64,000 bases of DNA from Haloarcula litorea (GTDB lineage: Archaea > Halobacteriota > Halobacteria > Halobacteriales > Haloarculaceae), in the NCBI RefSeq assembly GCF_029338195.1, contig NZ_CP119779.1, positions 1,488,001 to 1,552,000 of the forward strand. Direction: 5' to 3'. The notes beneath the pieces were generated by a model. The model saw only the letters and a program-made list of their open reading frames with translations, had not been told where the DNA came from and did no database searches. Position numbers and translations under genes: made by a program. This document shows positions 1 through 8,431 of this stretch, piece by piece (position 1 is the stretch's first letter; each line of letters starts with the position of its first letter).

Positions 1-105
1 CCGCCCGCTGTCGACGGCGACGCCCTGCGGGCAGAGCGGACGCCCTGGGACCCCGACCCGCCGGGGCGGCAGCGCCGGCAGTCGGGGCTGGACCGCTTCG
101 GCTGA
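1..105 (+). CDS. C-terminal tail of a truncated protein with a PIP-box-like end
   Basis: An open frame enters from the left edge in frame 1 and stops at TGA 103-105, leaving only 34 residues. The tail is rich in Pro, Asp and Arg, and ends in QSGLDRFG. This resembles the PCNA-binding pattern Q-x-x-L-x-x-F found at the extreme C-terminus of archaeal PCNA clients such as flap endonuclease, RNase HII and DNA polymerases. A FEN1-type nuclease is one candidate, but the catalytic part lies outside the window, so the identity is a guess. The next gene is convergent and ends 9 bases away. Confidence 0.5.
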   Translation, partial: PPAVDGDALRAERTPWDPDPPGRQRRQSGLDRFG

Positions 106-114
106 GCCGGCGGG

Positions 115-405
115 TCAGCGAGACCGCTGGTCCCCGGCGTCGCGCCCGCCGTCACGGGCGCTCGGGTCTCCCCCCCGCTCCGTCCCGGGTGCCTCCGCGG
201 CCACTCGCTCGGCGTGGCCCGTCCGCGCGCGGTAGTTCGCGGCCGTGGCGATCGTGACGCCGGCGACCACCCCGACGACGAGGAGCCAGTCGACCCGGCC
301 GACGAACAGCCGGAGGCCGACTGCCGCGAGCGCGCCGGCGACCAGCGCCGACCCACCGGTCTCCGCGAGGCCGCGCCTGTCCATGGGGACAGCGTGTGTG
401 GCCAT
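115..405 (-). CDS. Small two-helix membrane protein
   Basis: A 96-residue protein of unknown function. Two hydrophobic segments at about residues 18-36 and 39-57 are separated by a short Arg/Asp turn, so a helical hairpin in the membrane is likely. The last 35 residues are charged and rich in Arg, Asp and Gly, and probably cytoplasmic. ATG at 403-405 is taken as start; a second ATG seven codons in is possible. The gene is convergent with the truncated gene at the left edge. I do not recognise a named family. Confidence 0.6.
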   Translation of the reverse strand: MATHAVPMDRRGLAETGGSALVAGALAAVGLRLFVGRVDWLLVVGVVAGVTIATAANYRARTGHAERVAAEAPGTERGGDPSARDGGRDAGDQRSR

Positions 406-517
406 CCGACAAAGGTGTACCGTCGGTTTTGCGACGTGATACGGATCGTCGTAGATTATGCCCGGATAGCGCCGACCCCGGGGTCGGCGCGGACCGGGAC
501 ATCGCTACACGTATGAG

Positions 518-1390
518 TCACAGCGAGAACCGCTCGCCGTCGACGGCGACGTCGTCGGCGAAGGCCCGCTCGGGCGGGACGAAGTGGGCGGTGTGGACGA
601 TCCGGTAGTCGTCGGCGTCGATCCCGGCGGCGAAGTCCCGCGCGCCGGAGAGGGTCATGTGCTTGGTGCCGAACGTCCGCGGGACCCCCTCGTCGTCGTG
701 GTGTGTGCCGCCCTTCGGGTGGTGCTCGCAGGCCTCGGCGTGGACGATCCCCTCGACCAGCGCGAGGTCGGCCCCCGACAGCGCCGCCGTCGAGCGCTCG
801 GGGATCTCGTAGGCGGTGTCGCCGGAGACGGCCAGGACGGCTCCCGTCTCGACGTCCTCGACGCGGAGGCCGTAACACAGCAGCGGCGGGTGTTCGACGG
901 GGACGAGCGTCACCTCGAAGCCGGCGACCTCGAAGGGCTCGTACGGCGTCCGGGGGTGGACCGAGACGGTGTCGAGGTAGTCGTACCGGCTCCGGATCCC
1001 CGCGGCGACGCTCTCCCCGGTGACCGGGTCGGTCTCGTCGGCGGCGGACACCGGCAGGTCGTCGAACAGGCGGTAGGCGTTGCCCAGGCCGTCGAGGTGG
1101 TCGAAGTGGACGTGGGTGACGACCGCGGCGTCGGGCAGCGGGACGCCCTCCCGGAGGAACTGGTGGCGGAAGTCCGGGCTGGCGTCGACGAGCAGGGACC
1201 CGCCGGCCGCACTCTCCAGGTACAGCGAGAACCGGGAGCGCTCGACGCCGCCCGAGGGGTCGACGCCCCGTTCGCGCAACCGCTCGCGGAGTTCCGCGTC
1301 CGGGTCGCGGGCGCGCTCGCAGGTGGCACAGTCACAGCCGACCGTCGGCGTCCCCGTCGTGTCGCCGGTCCCCAGCAGCGTGACCTCCAT
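518..1390 (-). CDS. MBL-fold metal-dependent hydrolase, PhnP-like
   Basis: A 290-residue metallo-beta-lactamase-fold enzyme, probably a cytoplasmic phosphodiesterase. It opens with the MEVTLLGTGDTTG strand typical of PhnP/RNase Z relatives. A CxCxxC cluster at residues 19-24 matches the extra zinc site of PhnP. The dinuclear metal motif HVHFDH lies at residues 93-98, followed by SGDTAYE, an HH pair and a late HTAHF. PhnP opens cyclic ribose phosphates in phosphonate breakdown, but no C-P lyase genes are nearby; the phn-type genes of this window lie 24 kb away and encode uptake only. The substrate is therefore unknown. ATG 1390 is preferred over a GTG one codon upstream. Confidence 0.85.
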   Translation of the reverse strand: MEVTLLGTGDTTGTPTVGCDCATCERARDPDAELRERLRERGVDPSGGVERSRFSLYLESAAGGSLLVDASPDFRHQFLREGVPLPDAAVVTHVHFDHLDGLGNAYRLFDDLPVSAADETDPVTGESVAAGIRSRYDYLDTVSVHPRTPYEPFEVAGFEVTLVPVEHPPLLCYGLRVEDVETGAVLAVSGDTAYEIPERSTAALSGADLALVEGIVHAEACEHHPKGGTHHDDEGVPRTFGTKHMTLSGARDFAAGIDADDYRIVHTAHFVPPERAFADDVAVDGERFSL

Positions 1391-1447
1391 CACCCGACGG
1401 TGCGGGACGGAGGTGGGTAAGCCCCTCGCTTCCCGTCGACCGGCCGG

Positions 1448-2266
1448 TCAGGCGTCGTCGCCGTCCGAGCGGTCCGGTTCGTCCCGGCCACCGGCGGGCG
1501 TCCCGTCGTCGCCCGTACCGTCCGCACCGTCGCCGGCGGACTCGAACTCCGAGACGGCGATGAGCAGGCGTCCGTCGTCCAGCGCGGTCACCAGCTTCGA
1601 CTCGGTGAACGTCGATCCGTCGGCACGCTCGCCCTCGCTGCGGCCGCTCCACTGCCCGCCGGACTCGACGACCGGCAGGACGTGCGTGCGGATGTGTTCG
1701 ACCTCGGCGTCGGGGTGGAGTTCCGTCCAGTGTTCGCCCGTCAGTTCCTCGGCGTCGTAGTCGTACAGCGAGGCGTAGTGGTCGTCGACCTCGTCGAACC
1801 GCTCGTCGCGGCCGACGACGGCCACCCCGTCCAGTTCCGTCTCCGCCTCGGGGTCGAACTGCCCGTCGCCGTCGACCGCGTGCTCGACGCGCCGGAGCAG
1901 CATCGTGTAGCCGTCGACGCCCCGCCCTTTCGCGAGGTAGTCGGTGACGCCGGCCTCGACGATGGCCGGCGCGATGTCGTCGGTCGCGGTCCCGGTGAAC
2001 AGCAGGACCGGCAGTTCGGGGCGGGTCTCGCGGACGGCCTCGACCAGTTCGATGCCGTCCATCGCCGGCATGTCGTAGTCGCTGACCACGCAGTCGACCG
2101 TCCAGTCGTCCGACCGGACCCGGTCGATGGCCCGCTCCGGGTCGGTCTCCGTCAGGACGGTGCAGTCGAGGCGGCTGGTCGGCCGTTCGAGGTACTCCTT
2201 CGTGACCGAACACAGCGCCGGGTCGTCGTCAACGTAGAGGATCGAGAGCGGGTCCTCGGGGGGCAC
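1448..2266 (-). CDS. Response regulator with PAS domain (REC-PAS)
   Basis: A 272-residue cytoplasmic signalling protein. Residues 7-125 form a receiver domain: acidic pocket DDD at 13-15, phospho-acceptor Asp63 in VSDYDMP, a T/S switch in LFTGT, and Lys in YLAKG. Residues of about 130-235 form a PAS-like domain with the YDYDAEELTG signature, followed by an acidic disordered tail. There is no DNA-binding or kinase domain, so it may act as a relay or protein-interaction module. GTG 2266 is chosen as start. The longer frame would begin with TTG 2296, which lies in a TATA-like TTGATA about 28 bases upstream. No cognate kinase is adjacent. Confidence 0.8.
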   Translation of the reverse strand: MPPEDPLSILYVDDDPALCSVTKEYLERPTSRLDCTVLTETDPERAIDRVRSDDWTVDCVVSDYDMPAMDGIELVEAVRETRPELPVLLFTGTATDDIAPAIVEAGVTDYLAKGRGVDGYTMLLRRVEHAVDGDGQFDPEAETELDGVAVVGRDERFDEVDDHYASLYDYDAEELTGEHWTELHPDAEVEHIRTHVLPVVESGGQWSGRSEGERADGSTFTESKLVTALDDGRLLIAVSEFESAGDGADGTGDDGTPAGGRDEPDRSDGDDA

Positions 2267-2333
2267 TCCCGTAGCCAGGTCGTCGCCCGGTATCAATCAC
2301 TCGCCCCGGTCATCAGCGTTGAGAACGCCGCCT

Positions 2334-2618
2334 TCAGTCGTCAAGGTCGGCGTCGGCCGGGAGCTCTCCGGGGTCGATCCCCTGGCGACTCGCGGCCTCG
2401 GCGAGGATCTCGCGGGCGCGCTCGTCGGCGACGTCGTCGACGAGGCAGTCGATGAACCCCGCGAGCAGCGACGGCCGCACGCGGAGGTCGACGAACTCCA
2501 CCCGGCCGCCGGCGACCACCACGTCGATGTCCCACTCGCCCTCCTCGGGGTCGGTCATCCGCACGTCGACCCAGCTCTCGCTGGGGTCCTCGGGATCGGT
2601 GAACACGTCGTCTGCCAT
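2334..2618 (-). CDS. Conserved-looking acidic hypothetical protein
   Basis: A 94-residue acidic protein of unknown function. No signal peptide or membrane segment is visible. The middle part alternates short beta-like strands (WDIDVVV, VEFVDLRV) with an amphipathic helix, giving a small alpha/beta domain. The ATG at 2616-2618 is chosen because upstream in-frame codons run into the AAA+ gene control region. It lies 40 bases downstream of the AAA+ ATPase gene on the same strand and could share its transcript. The REC-PAS gene follows. Confidence 0.6.
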   Translation of the reverse strand: MADDVFTDPEDPSESWVDVRMTDPEEGEWDIDVVVAGGRVEFVDLRVRPSLLAGFIDCLVDDVADERAREILAEAASRQGIDPGELPADADLDD

Positions 2619-2658
2619 ACACCTGCGACGACCCGAGGGGAGATAAGCGTGCGGTCGC

Positions 2659-3996
2659 TCAGTGGTCGTGGTCGTGCCCGCCGTCGCCGCCGAAGTCCCC
2701 GCCACCGGCGACCAGCGCGTCGTGGTCACCGTCGATCATGTCCATGTTCTTGAGGTTGTCCCGTTCCTCGAAGTCCTGGATGGCGTCCTCGAGGTCCTGC
2801 TGGGTGAGCGTCGTCCGCTCCTCGGTCAGCGCCTCCAGGACGGCCTCCCGGAGGACCAGCCGGAGGTCGCTGCCGGTCAGGCCCTCCGTCATCTCCGCGA
2901 GCGTGCTCGGGTCGAAGTCGACGATGTCCATCTCCCGGGTGACGATCCGCAGGATGTCGGCCCGCATGTCGTGGTCGGGCTTGGGGAAGTTGACGATCTC
3001 GTCGAAGCGCCGCCAGGCGGCGGCGTCCAGTTGGTCGGGGTGGTTGGTCGCGCCGATGAGCAACACCTCGTCCTGGATGAGCGAGATCTCGTCGATGCTC
3101 TTCAGCAGGGTGTTGACCGCCCGCTTGATGGCGGCGTGTTCGTCCGACGAGCGGGTCTTGGCGACGAAGTCGAACTCGTCCATGAAGAGGATACACGGCG
3201 AGAGCCGCTTGGCCACCTCGAACACCTTCTCGACGTTCTTGGCCGTCTCGCCGAGGTACTGGCTGGTGATCATCGACAGCTTCACCTCGACGAACGGGAG
3301 GTCCAGGTCGTGGGCCAGCGCCCGCGCGACGCTGGTCTTGCCGGTGCCCGGCGGCCCGACGAACAGGAGCTTCCCGATCTCCCGCAGGCCGATCCGGGCG
3401 AGGTAGTCGCGGTGTTCGATGGCCTTGACGATCTTCTGGATCTCCCCCTCCTGGTCGGGGGTCAACACGAGGTCGTCGAGCGTCATCTCTACCTCGGCCG
3501 GCGCGCGGACGTCGACGAGGTCGAGCATCTCCTCCTCCTCCTCGTCGTCGGTGTCGAACGACTCCTCCAGCATCGCGTCGATGAACGCGCGGTCCGCCCG
3601 CGCGGGGCGGTTCTCGGCCCGCGCGCGCTCGTGGTCGACGCCCTCGAACTCGTCGCCGTAGGCCGCCGCCAGCACCGGATTGTCGGCGACGCGGTCGGCG
3701 TCGGCTCGGCCGAGGAACCACTCCTCGGCCATGTCCCGGTCCGTGAAGGAGATGGTCCCGGAGAAGTCGTCGCGGTCGGTGAACATCAACCCCGAGATGG
3801 CGTTCCAGGGTCGTTCGACGCCCGTCGCGTCGGTCGCCGTGGTGGTCGTCGCCGACAGGGGCCGTTCGATCTCGCCGTCGCTCCAGAACGCGGCCCGGTA
3901 GGCCGGGGGGAGGTCGTCGGGGTCGAGGTCCCGCCGCTCGCCGTAGACGACGGTCGTCAGCAGGAACTCGACGACGTCCAGTTCCGGGTCACTCAT
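2659..3996 (-). CDS. AAA+ family ATPase with His/Asp-rich tail
   Basis: A 445-residue cytoplasmic ATPase. The N-terminal 160 residues are acidic and end in an EEEEE run. The AAA module follows: Walker A GPPGTGKT at 214-221, Walker B ILFMDEFD near 269-276, sensor-1 Asn318 in GATNHP, and an Arg pair at 329-330 as arginine finger. The C-terminal lid has the GSDL-type signature. It resembles proteasome-regulatory/FtsH-type AAA domains but lacks a protease domain and membrane helices, so an unfoldase or remodelling role is inferred. The tail is Gly/Asp-rich and ends HDHDH, possibly metal binding. The start at ATG 3996 is chosen because the acidic, conserved-looking sequence begins there. Confidence 0.85.
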   Translation of the reverse strand: MSDPELDVVEFLLTTVVYGERRDLDPDDLPPAYRAAFWSDGEIERPLSATTTTATDATGVERPWNAISGLMFTDRDDFSGTISFTDRDMAEEWFLGRADADRVADNPVLAAAYGDEFEGVDHERARAENRPARADRAFIDAMLEESFDTDDEEEEEMLDLVDVRAPAEVEMTLDDLVLTPDQEGEIQKIVKAIEHRDYLARIGLREIGKLLFVGPPGTGKTSVARALAHDLDLPFVEVKLSMITSQYLGETAKNVEKVFEVAKRLSPCILFMDEFDFVAKTRSSDEHAAIKRAVNTLLKSIDEISLIQDEVLLIGATNHPDQLDAAAWRRFDEIVNFPKPDHDMRADILRIVTREMDIVDFDPSTLAEMTEGLTGSDLRLVLREAVLEALTEERTTLTQQDLEDAIQDFEERDNLKNMDMIDGDHDALVAGGGDFGGDGGHDHDH

Positions 3997-4087
3997 TCCC
4001 ACCCAGGTTGGCCCGCGACGTGCATAAGTCACTCGAAGCGGGCCGAACGGAGCAAGTGGTATGTAGTACCCACGCGAACACGTCTCT

Positions 4088-5659
4088 ATGCCGTCTGACA
4101 GCGCACTCACACGATGGTACGAAGGTCGAATCGGCGAACCATCGACGGCGGACGAGGTACGGGGATACTACCTGTTCGTCGCTGGCCTCCTGCTCGGCAT
4201 CTTCGGGCTACTGCTCTTTTTCTTCTCGCCGGCGAACTCCGGGCCGCGAGAGGCGGGGTACGTGCTCGGTGGACTCGGGCTCGTGCTCCTCGTGGTGGGG
4301 CCGACCATCCGGCTCCCACTGTCGCGGATCGGGACGACCGTCTCGTACGCCGGCGGCGTCGTCTGCCTGGTGGCACTTCTCTGGTTCACGACGGTGTACC
4401 CGGCCAACTGGGAGCGGCCGACCGGCAACGCCGGGGTCGTCACGCTCTACGTCGTCGGCCTGTTCCTGACCGTGGTCGGCGCACTCGTCGCCCCGGCCCT
4501 GCGGGACCCGAGCGGCGAGATCGCGGCCGCACAGGAGGAGACCCGGGCCGCAGCACAGCGTGCCGACGAGGCCGAGACGGAAACCGAACGCGCGACCGCG
4601 GAACGTGACGAACTCGCCGAGGAGCTGGCCACGAGCGAGTCCGCCCGGGGGGACCTCACGGCGTCGCTGGAGGCGACGGAGGGGGAACTGGCCGCTGCAC
4701 AGGCCACCATCGCCGCCGCGATGGACAGCAAGGGCACCTTCGAGGTGTACGCGGACCGCGGCGGGAAGCACCGCTGGCGGCTGCGCCACCGCAACGGGAA
4801 CGTCATCGCCGACAGCGCGCAGGGGTACGCCTCGCGACAGAAGGCGATGCAGGGGCTGCGAAGCGTCCAGGCGAACGCCGCCGGCGGGGCCGTCGTCGTC
4901 CTCGAGGACGCCGCCGAGGACGACGAGGCCGCGGAGGTCCCAGAGGTGCCGGCACCGGAGAGCCAGGCGACCTTCGAGGTGTACGAGGACAACGCCGGGG
5001 AGTACCGCTGGCGGTTGCGCCACGACAACGGCGAGATCATCGCCGACGGCGGCGAGGGGTACGCCTCGAAGTCCAACGTCCGGCGGGCGCTCGACGGCGT
5101 CCGCGCACACGCCGCCGGCGCGGCCTATCTCCGGATCGACCCGACCGCCTTCGAGGTGTTCGTCGACGCCGCCGGGGAGTACCGCTGGCGGTTGCTCCAC
5201 CGGAACGGCGAGATCCTGGCCGACAGCGGCGACGGCTACGCCTCCCGATCGAACGCCCGCCGTGCCGCCGCGCGGGTCGCGGAACTGGCCGCCGAGAGCG
5301 AGGTCGACGACGGCTTCGAGGTGTACGAGGACAACGCCGGGGAGTACCGCTGGCGGCTCAGGGCGGGCAACGGCGAACTCGTCGCCGACGGCGGCGAGGG
5401 GTACACCGAGCGCAACAAGGCCCTCCGGGCGGTCGAGCGCGTCCGGAGCTACGCGCCCGAAGCCGACACGCTGACCATCGGGTCGGCGGCCTTCGAGATC
5501 TACGAGGACAGCGCCGACGAGTGGCGCTGGCGGCTGCGCCACCGGAACGGCGAGATCGTCGCCGACAGCGGCGAGGGGTACCCGAAGCGGAGCCGCGCGG
5601 TGGCGGCGATCGAGCGGGTCAAGCGACACGCGCCGGGGGCCGAGCAGAGCGGGGACTGA
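4088..5659 (+). CDS. Membrane protein with coiled coil and five DUF1508 repeats
   Basis: A 523-residue protein. Four hydrophobic segments (about 27-47, 57-78, 83-102, 116-135) are followed by an Ala/Glu-rich coiled coil (145-212). Five DUF1508/YegP-type units follow, starting near residues 217, 295, 354, 409 and 469. Each unit carries the pattern F-E-V-Y, Y-R-W-R-L, N-G-E, A-D and G-Y, then a basic helix. Single DUF1508 proteins are usually short and soluble, so a membrane-anchored pentamer of units is unusual. The function is unknown; a stress or binding scaffold on the cytoplasmic face is a guess. It is divergent from the AAA+ gene with 91 bases between, so they may share a control region. 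Confidence 0.85.
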   Translation: MPSDSALTRWYEGRIGEPSTADEVRGYYLFVAGLLLGIFGLLLFFFSPANSGPREAGYVLGGLGLVLLVVGPTIRLPLSRIGTTVSYAGGVVCLVALLWFTTVYPANWERPTGNAGVVTLYVVGLFLTVVGALVAPALRDPSGEIAAAQEETRAAAQRADEAETETERATAERDELAEELATSESARGDLTASLEATEGELAAAQATIAAAMDSKGTFEVYADRGGKHRWRLRHRNGNVIADSAQGYASRQKAMQGLRSVQANAAGGAVVVLEDAAEDDEAAEVPEVPAPESQATFEVYEDNAGEYRWRLRHDNGEIIADGGEGYASKSNVRRALDGVRAHAAGAAYLRIDPTAFEVFVDAAGEYRWRLLHRNGEILADSGDGYASRSNARRAAARVAELAAESEVDDGFEVYEDNAGEYRWRLRAGNGELVADGGEGYTERNKALRAVERVRSYAPEADTLTIGSAAFEIYEDSADEWRWRLRHRNGEIVADSGEGYPKRSRAVAAIERVKRHAPGAEQSGD

Positions 5660-5704
5660 CCGGCGGCGAACGCTTATCTCCGGGCCGCTCGAAGTCACAG
5701 CTGT

Positions 5705-6175
5705 ATGACAGTCGACGCCCTCGCGGAGTTCGGGCTGGACCGCCTGTCGGACGACGAGGTCCGGGACTTCCTGGCGACACAGCGGATGGGCGTGCTGGGA
5801 CTCGACGCCGACGACGTGCCGTACCTGGTGCCGCTGTCTTTCGGCTACGACGGGGACCGGACGCTGTACTTCACCTTCGTCGGTGGCCCCGAGAGCCGGA
5901 AGCGGACGCTGATCGAGACCGCCCGGCGCGCTCGCTTCCTCACCTACGCCGCCCAGTCGCCGTTCAACTGGGAGAGCGTGTTGCTGACCGGCACCGTCGA
6001 CGAGGTGCCCGAGTCGGACTGGGACGACCTCGCGGCCGTCTTCGAGACGGCCTGGCGACCCGCGGTCGTCAAGGAGGCCGGCGCGGCCGGCGACGTCAGC
6101 GTCGTCCGGTTCGACGTCGACGAGTGGACGGGGATCAAGCACACCGGCCTGCCGCCGGGACTCGACGCCGAGTGA
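5705..6175 (+). CDS. Pyridoxamine 5'-phosphate oxidase family (NimA-like) flavin protein
   Basis: A 156-residue protein of the split-barrel FMN-binding fold. The segment GVLGLDADDVPYLVPLSF is the usual first hairpin of this family, followed by YFTFVGG, a basic stretch, and a strand with WESVLLTGT. No catalytic assignment can be made: members include pyridoxamine phosphate oxidases, nitroimidazole reductases and F420 or heme binders. It lies 45 bases after the DUF1508 gene on the same strand and may be co-transcribed, although a TATA-like CTTATC precedes its ATG by about 35 bases. Confidence 0.8.
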   Translation: MTVDALAEFGLDRLSDDEVRDFLATQRMGVLGLDADDVPYLVPLSFGYDGDRTLYFTFVGGPESRKRTLIETARRARFLTYAAQSPFNWESVLLTGTVDEVPESDWDDLAAVFETAWRPAVVKEAGAAGDVSVVRFDVDEWTGIKHTGLPPGLDAE

Positions 6176-6213
6176 GCGAGCAACTCCCCGCCCGGGGTTC
6201 GGAGTTTGTGAGC

Positions 6214-6219
6214 TTTTAA
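6214..6219 (+). promoter_or_regulatory. TATA-like box of the thiolase gene
   Basis: TTTTAA lies 31 bases upstream of the thiolase ATG, the spacing expected for a haloarchaeal leaderless transcript. It sits in an otherwise GC-rich gap of 69 bases. This supports ATG 6245 as the start and separate transcription from the upstream flavoprotein gene. Confidence 0.5.
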
Positions 6220-6244
6220 CACGAGCCGTCGCGTTGACGCGGCC

Positions 6245-7378
6245 ATGGCAACACCGGTCATCGTCGACGCGGTCCGGACACCACAGGGGAAAGAGGACGG
6301 CGCGCTCGCCGGCGTCCGCAGCGAGGACCTCTCGATCCCGCTCGTGAACCAACTGCTGGCCAGCACGGGCGTCGAGAGCGAGGAGGTCGACGACCTGCTG
6401 TGGGGGTGTGCCCAGCAGCGCGACGAGCAGGGCAACAACCTGGCGCGGGTGATCGCCCTGCTGTCCGATCTCGGGGAGTCGGTCCCGGGGGCGACGATCA
6501 ACCGCTGGTGTGCCTCCTCGGCGGAGGCGCTGATGCGGGCGGCCGACGCCATCGCGGCCGGCCAGCGCGACGTGCTGATCGCGGGCGGCGTCGAGTCGAT
6601 GTCCCGCGTCGAGATGGGGGCGAACACCCACAACGTCCACCCGCGGCTCGCCGAACACTACAACATCGGCGAACTCCAGATGGGGATGACCGCCGAGAAG
6701 GTCGCCGAGGAGCAGGGCGTCGGCCGCGAGGAACAGGACGAGTACGCCCTGCGGAGCCACCAACGGGCCGCCGACGCCACCGACTCCGGTCGGTTCGACG
6801 ACGAACTGGTCCCGATCGAGACCGACGAGGGCACGGTGGAGGAAGACGAGGGCATCCGCCGCGACACCGACCTGGAGACGCTGTCGGGCCTCCCGACCGT
6901 GTTCAAGTCCGACGGCACCGTCACGCCGGGCAACGCCTCGCAGGTCTCCGACGGCGCGGCGGGCCTGCTGGTCACCTCCCGCGAGTACGCCGAGGAGCGG
7001 GACCTCGACGTGCTGGCCGAGATCGGGGCCCACGAGGTCGCCGGCGTCGACCCGACCGTGATGGGCATCGGGCCGGTCCCCGCCGTCCGCCAGCTCACCG
7101 AGCGGGTCGGCCGCGACACCGACGCCTACGACCTGGTCGAACTCAACGAGGCCTTCGCCTCCCAGTGTCTCTACTGCCAGCGCGAACTCGGCTTCGACGA
7201 CGACAGCTACAACGTCAACGGCGGCGCGATCGCCATCGGCCACCCGCTGGGGGCCTCCGGCGCTCGCCTCCCGGTGACGCTGGTCCACGAGATGGCGAGA
7301 CGGGACGCGGAGCTGGGGCTGGCGACGGAGTGTGTCGGGTTCGGGCAGGGCGCGGCGATCGAGTTCCACCGGCCGTAG
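6245..7378 (+). CDS. Thiolase (acetyl-CoA C-acyltransferase)
   Basis: A 377-residue thiolase, slightly shorter than typical 390-residue members. The acyl-accepting Cys89 is in INRWCASS. The C-terminal catalytic His333 is in GHPLGASGAR and Cys363 in CVGFGQG. The NEAFA motif is present. The enzyme either cleaves 3-ketoacyl-CoA in beta-oxidation or condenses two acetyl-CoA. Neighbouring genes fit acyl-CoA metabolism: a convergent TrmB-type regulator, a PaaI thioesterase and, 4 kb on, an acyl-CoA synthetase. The last motif reads GFGQG where many thiolases have GGGQG, a mild variation. No partner dehydrogenase or hydratase is adjacent. Confidence 0.92.
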   Translation: MATPVIVDAVRTPQGKEDGALAGVRSEDLSIPLVNQLLASTGVESEEVDDLLWGCAQQRDEQGNNLARVIALLSDLGESVPGATINRWCASSAEALMRAADAIAAGQRDVLIAGGVESMSRVEMGANTHNVHPRLAEHYNIGELQMGMTAEKVAEEQGVGREEQDEYALRSHQRAADATDSGRFDDELVPIETDEGTVEEDEGIRRDTDLETLSGLPTVFKSDGTVTPGNASQVSDGAAGLLVTSREYAEERDLDVLAEIGAHEVAGVDPTVMGIGPVPAVRQLTERVGRDTDAYDLVELNEAFASQCLYCQRELGFDDDSYNVNGGAIAIGHPLGASGARLPVTLVHEMARRDAELGLATECVGFGQGAAIEFHRP

Positions 7379-7396
7379 GCCCGGCGCGGCCGTCCC

Positions 7397-8431
7397 TCAC
7401 CGCTCGCTGATCGTCAGCGACCGCGCGGAGTAGTCCTCGACGAAGGCACCGGGTCCGCCGACGGTGACCCGCTCCCCGTCGGCCTCGACGACGAGCGTGT
7501 TCTGGACCGGGAAGTCGTACGTCACCGGCTCGACCAGGCCCTGCTTGACCTCGACGAGCGGTGCGGTGATGCGCTCGCGGTCCTGGCCGGGGAAGAGGTC
7601 GGCCGTCACCTGCAGGTCGCGGTCGGCACCGTGCTCGACGGCGGTGAACAGGCCGAACCGGAACGGGAGCTCCTCGGCCGGGAGGGCGGGGGGCTCGCCG
7701 GTGGCCACCTCGTCGGCCGCGGCCCAGAAGTTGAACCACTGGGAGGCGACCGCCCCGGCGACCTTGGGGCTCTGTTCGAGCACCAGCCCGTAGTGGCCCT
7801 CGCGGTGCTCGCCGTGCAACAGCGAGGAGTCGCTGGTGACGGCCGCCTCGTTGTCGACCATCACCAGGCTCTCGACCGGCGGGTCCCACGACCGCGCCAC
7901 GTGGGCGGCCCCGTCCGCCGCCCGGGCGGCCTCGCCGTCGTCGCCCCCGAGCAACAGCGCCACGAACACGCCGCGGTCGCGGGCGTCGGTCAGCGCCTCC
8001 GCGACGCGGGCGGCGACCGGTGTCGGGACCATCACGAACACCTCGTCGTCGGCCGTCTCGACGAGGTGTTCGAGGCGGTCGTAGAGGGTCTGCCGGGAGC
8101 GGACGACCTCGACCGCCGGGTAGTCGGGTTCGGTCTCCGTGTACCGCTCCGAGAGGTCCGCCTCCAGATCGGTCAGCACCGCCGTCATCGACTCGACGGC
8201 CGACTCCGGATCGACCGCCCGGATCTGGGTCGGCGTGTGGTGGTCGTCGACGACCACCAGGCCGCGGTCGGCGAGGTTCTCGGCGATGTCGTAGACGTAG
8301 CCCGTCGAGATGTCGGTCTCGTCGCTGACCGCCGCGACCGTCGCCGTCCCACGCTCTAAGACGGCGAGGTACGCCGCCGCTTCCGTCTCCGAGAGTCCGA
8401 ACTGCGCCAGCGTGTCGACGGTACTGCCCAT
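7397..8431 (-). CDS. TrmB family transcriptional regulator
   Basis: A 344-residue regulator. Residues of about 5-75 form a TrmB winged helix (FGLSETEAAAYLAVL, then STGYVYDIAENLADRGLV). Residues 80-250 form the TrmB middle domain with a phospholipase-D-like fold (SRQTLYDRLEHLV, and a block of hydrophobic strands), and the C-terminal 80 residues resemble the sugar-binding beta domain of TrmB. In haloarchaea TrmB proteins control sugar and central carbon metabolism. It is convergent with thiolase and 174 bases from the divergently transcribed thioesterase, so control of these genes is a reasonable inference. ATG 8431 is preferred to the GTG one codon upstream. Confidence 0.85.
   Translation of the reverse strand: MGSTVDTLAQFGLSETEAAAYLAVLERGTATVAAVSDETDISTGYVYDIAENLADRGLVVVDDHHTPTQIRAVDPESAVESMTAVLTDLEADLSERYTETEPDYPAVEVVRSRQTLYDRLEHLVETADDEVFVMVPTPVAARVAEALTDARDRGVFVALLLGGDDGEAARAADGAAHVARSWDPPVESLVMVDNEAAVTSDSSLLHGEHREGHYGLVLEQSPKVAGAVASQWFNFWAAADEVATGEPPALPAEELPFRFGLFTAVEHGADRDLQVTADLFPGQDRERITAPLVEVKQGLVEPVTYDFPVQNTLVVEADGERVTVGGPGAFVEDYSARSLTISER

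Noticed and set aside
1448-2296. TTG start giving a ten-residue longer response regulator
   Set aside because: TTG at 2294-2296 lies within a TATA-like sequence directly after an in-frame stop; GTG 2266 gives the usual receiver N-terminus.
2662-4098. A 478-codon plus-strand frame over the AAA+ gene
   Set aside because: It is a complementary-frame shadow of the ATPase; no motif or start context supports it.
4208-7369. A 1053-codon open frame on the minus strand
   Set aside because: It is antisense to the DUF1508, flavoprotein and thiolase genes, all with clear motifs. Its translation is rich in Arg, Val, Gly and Asp without domains, as expected from the complementary frame of GC-rich coding DNA.
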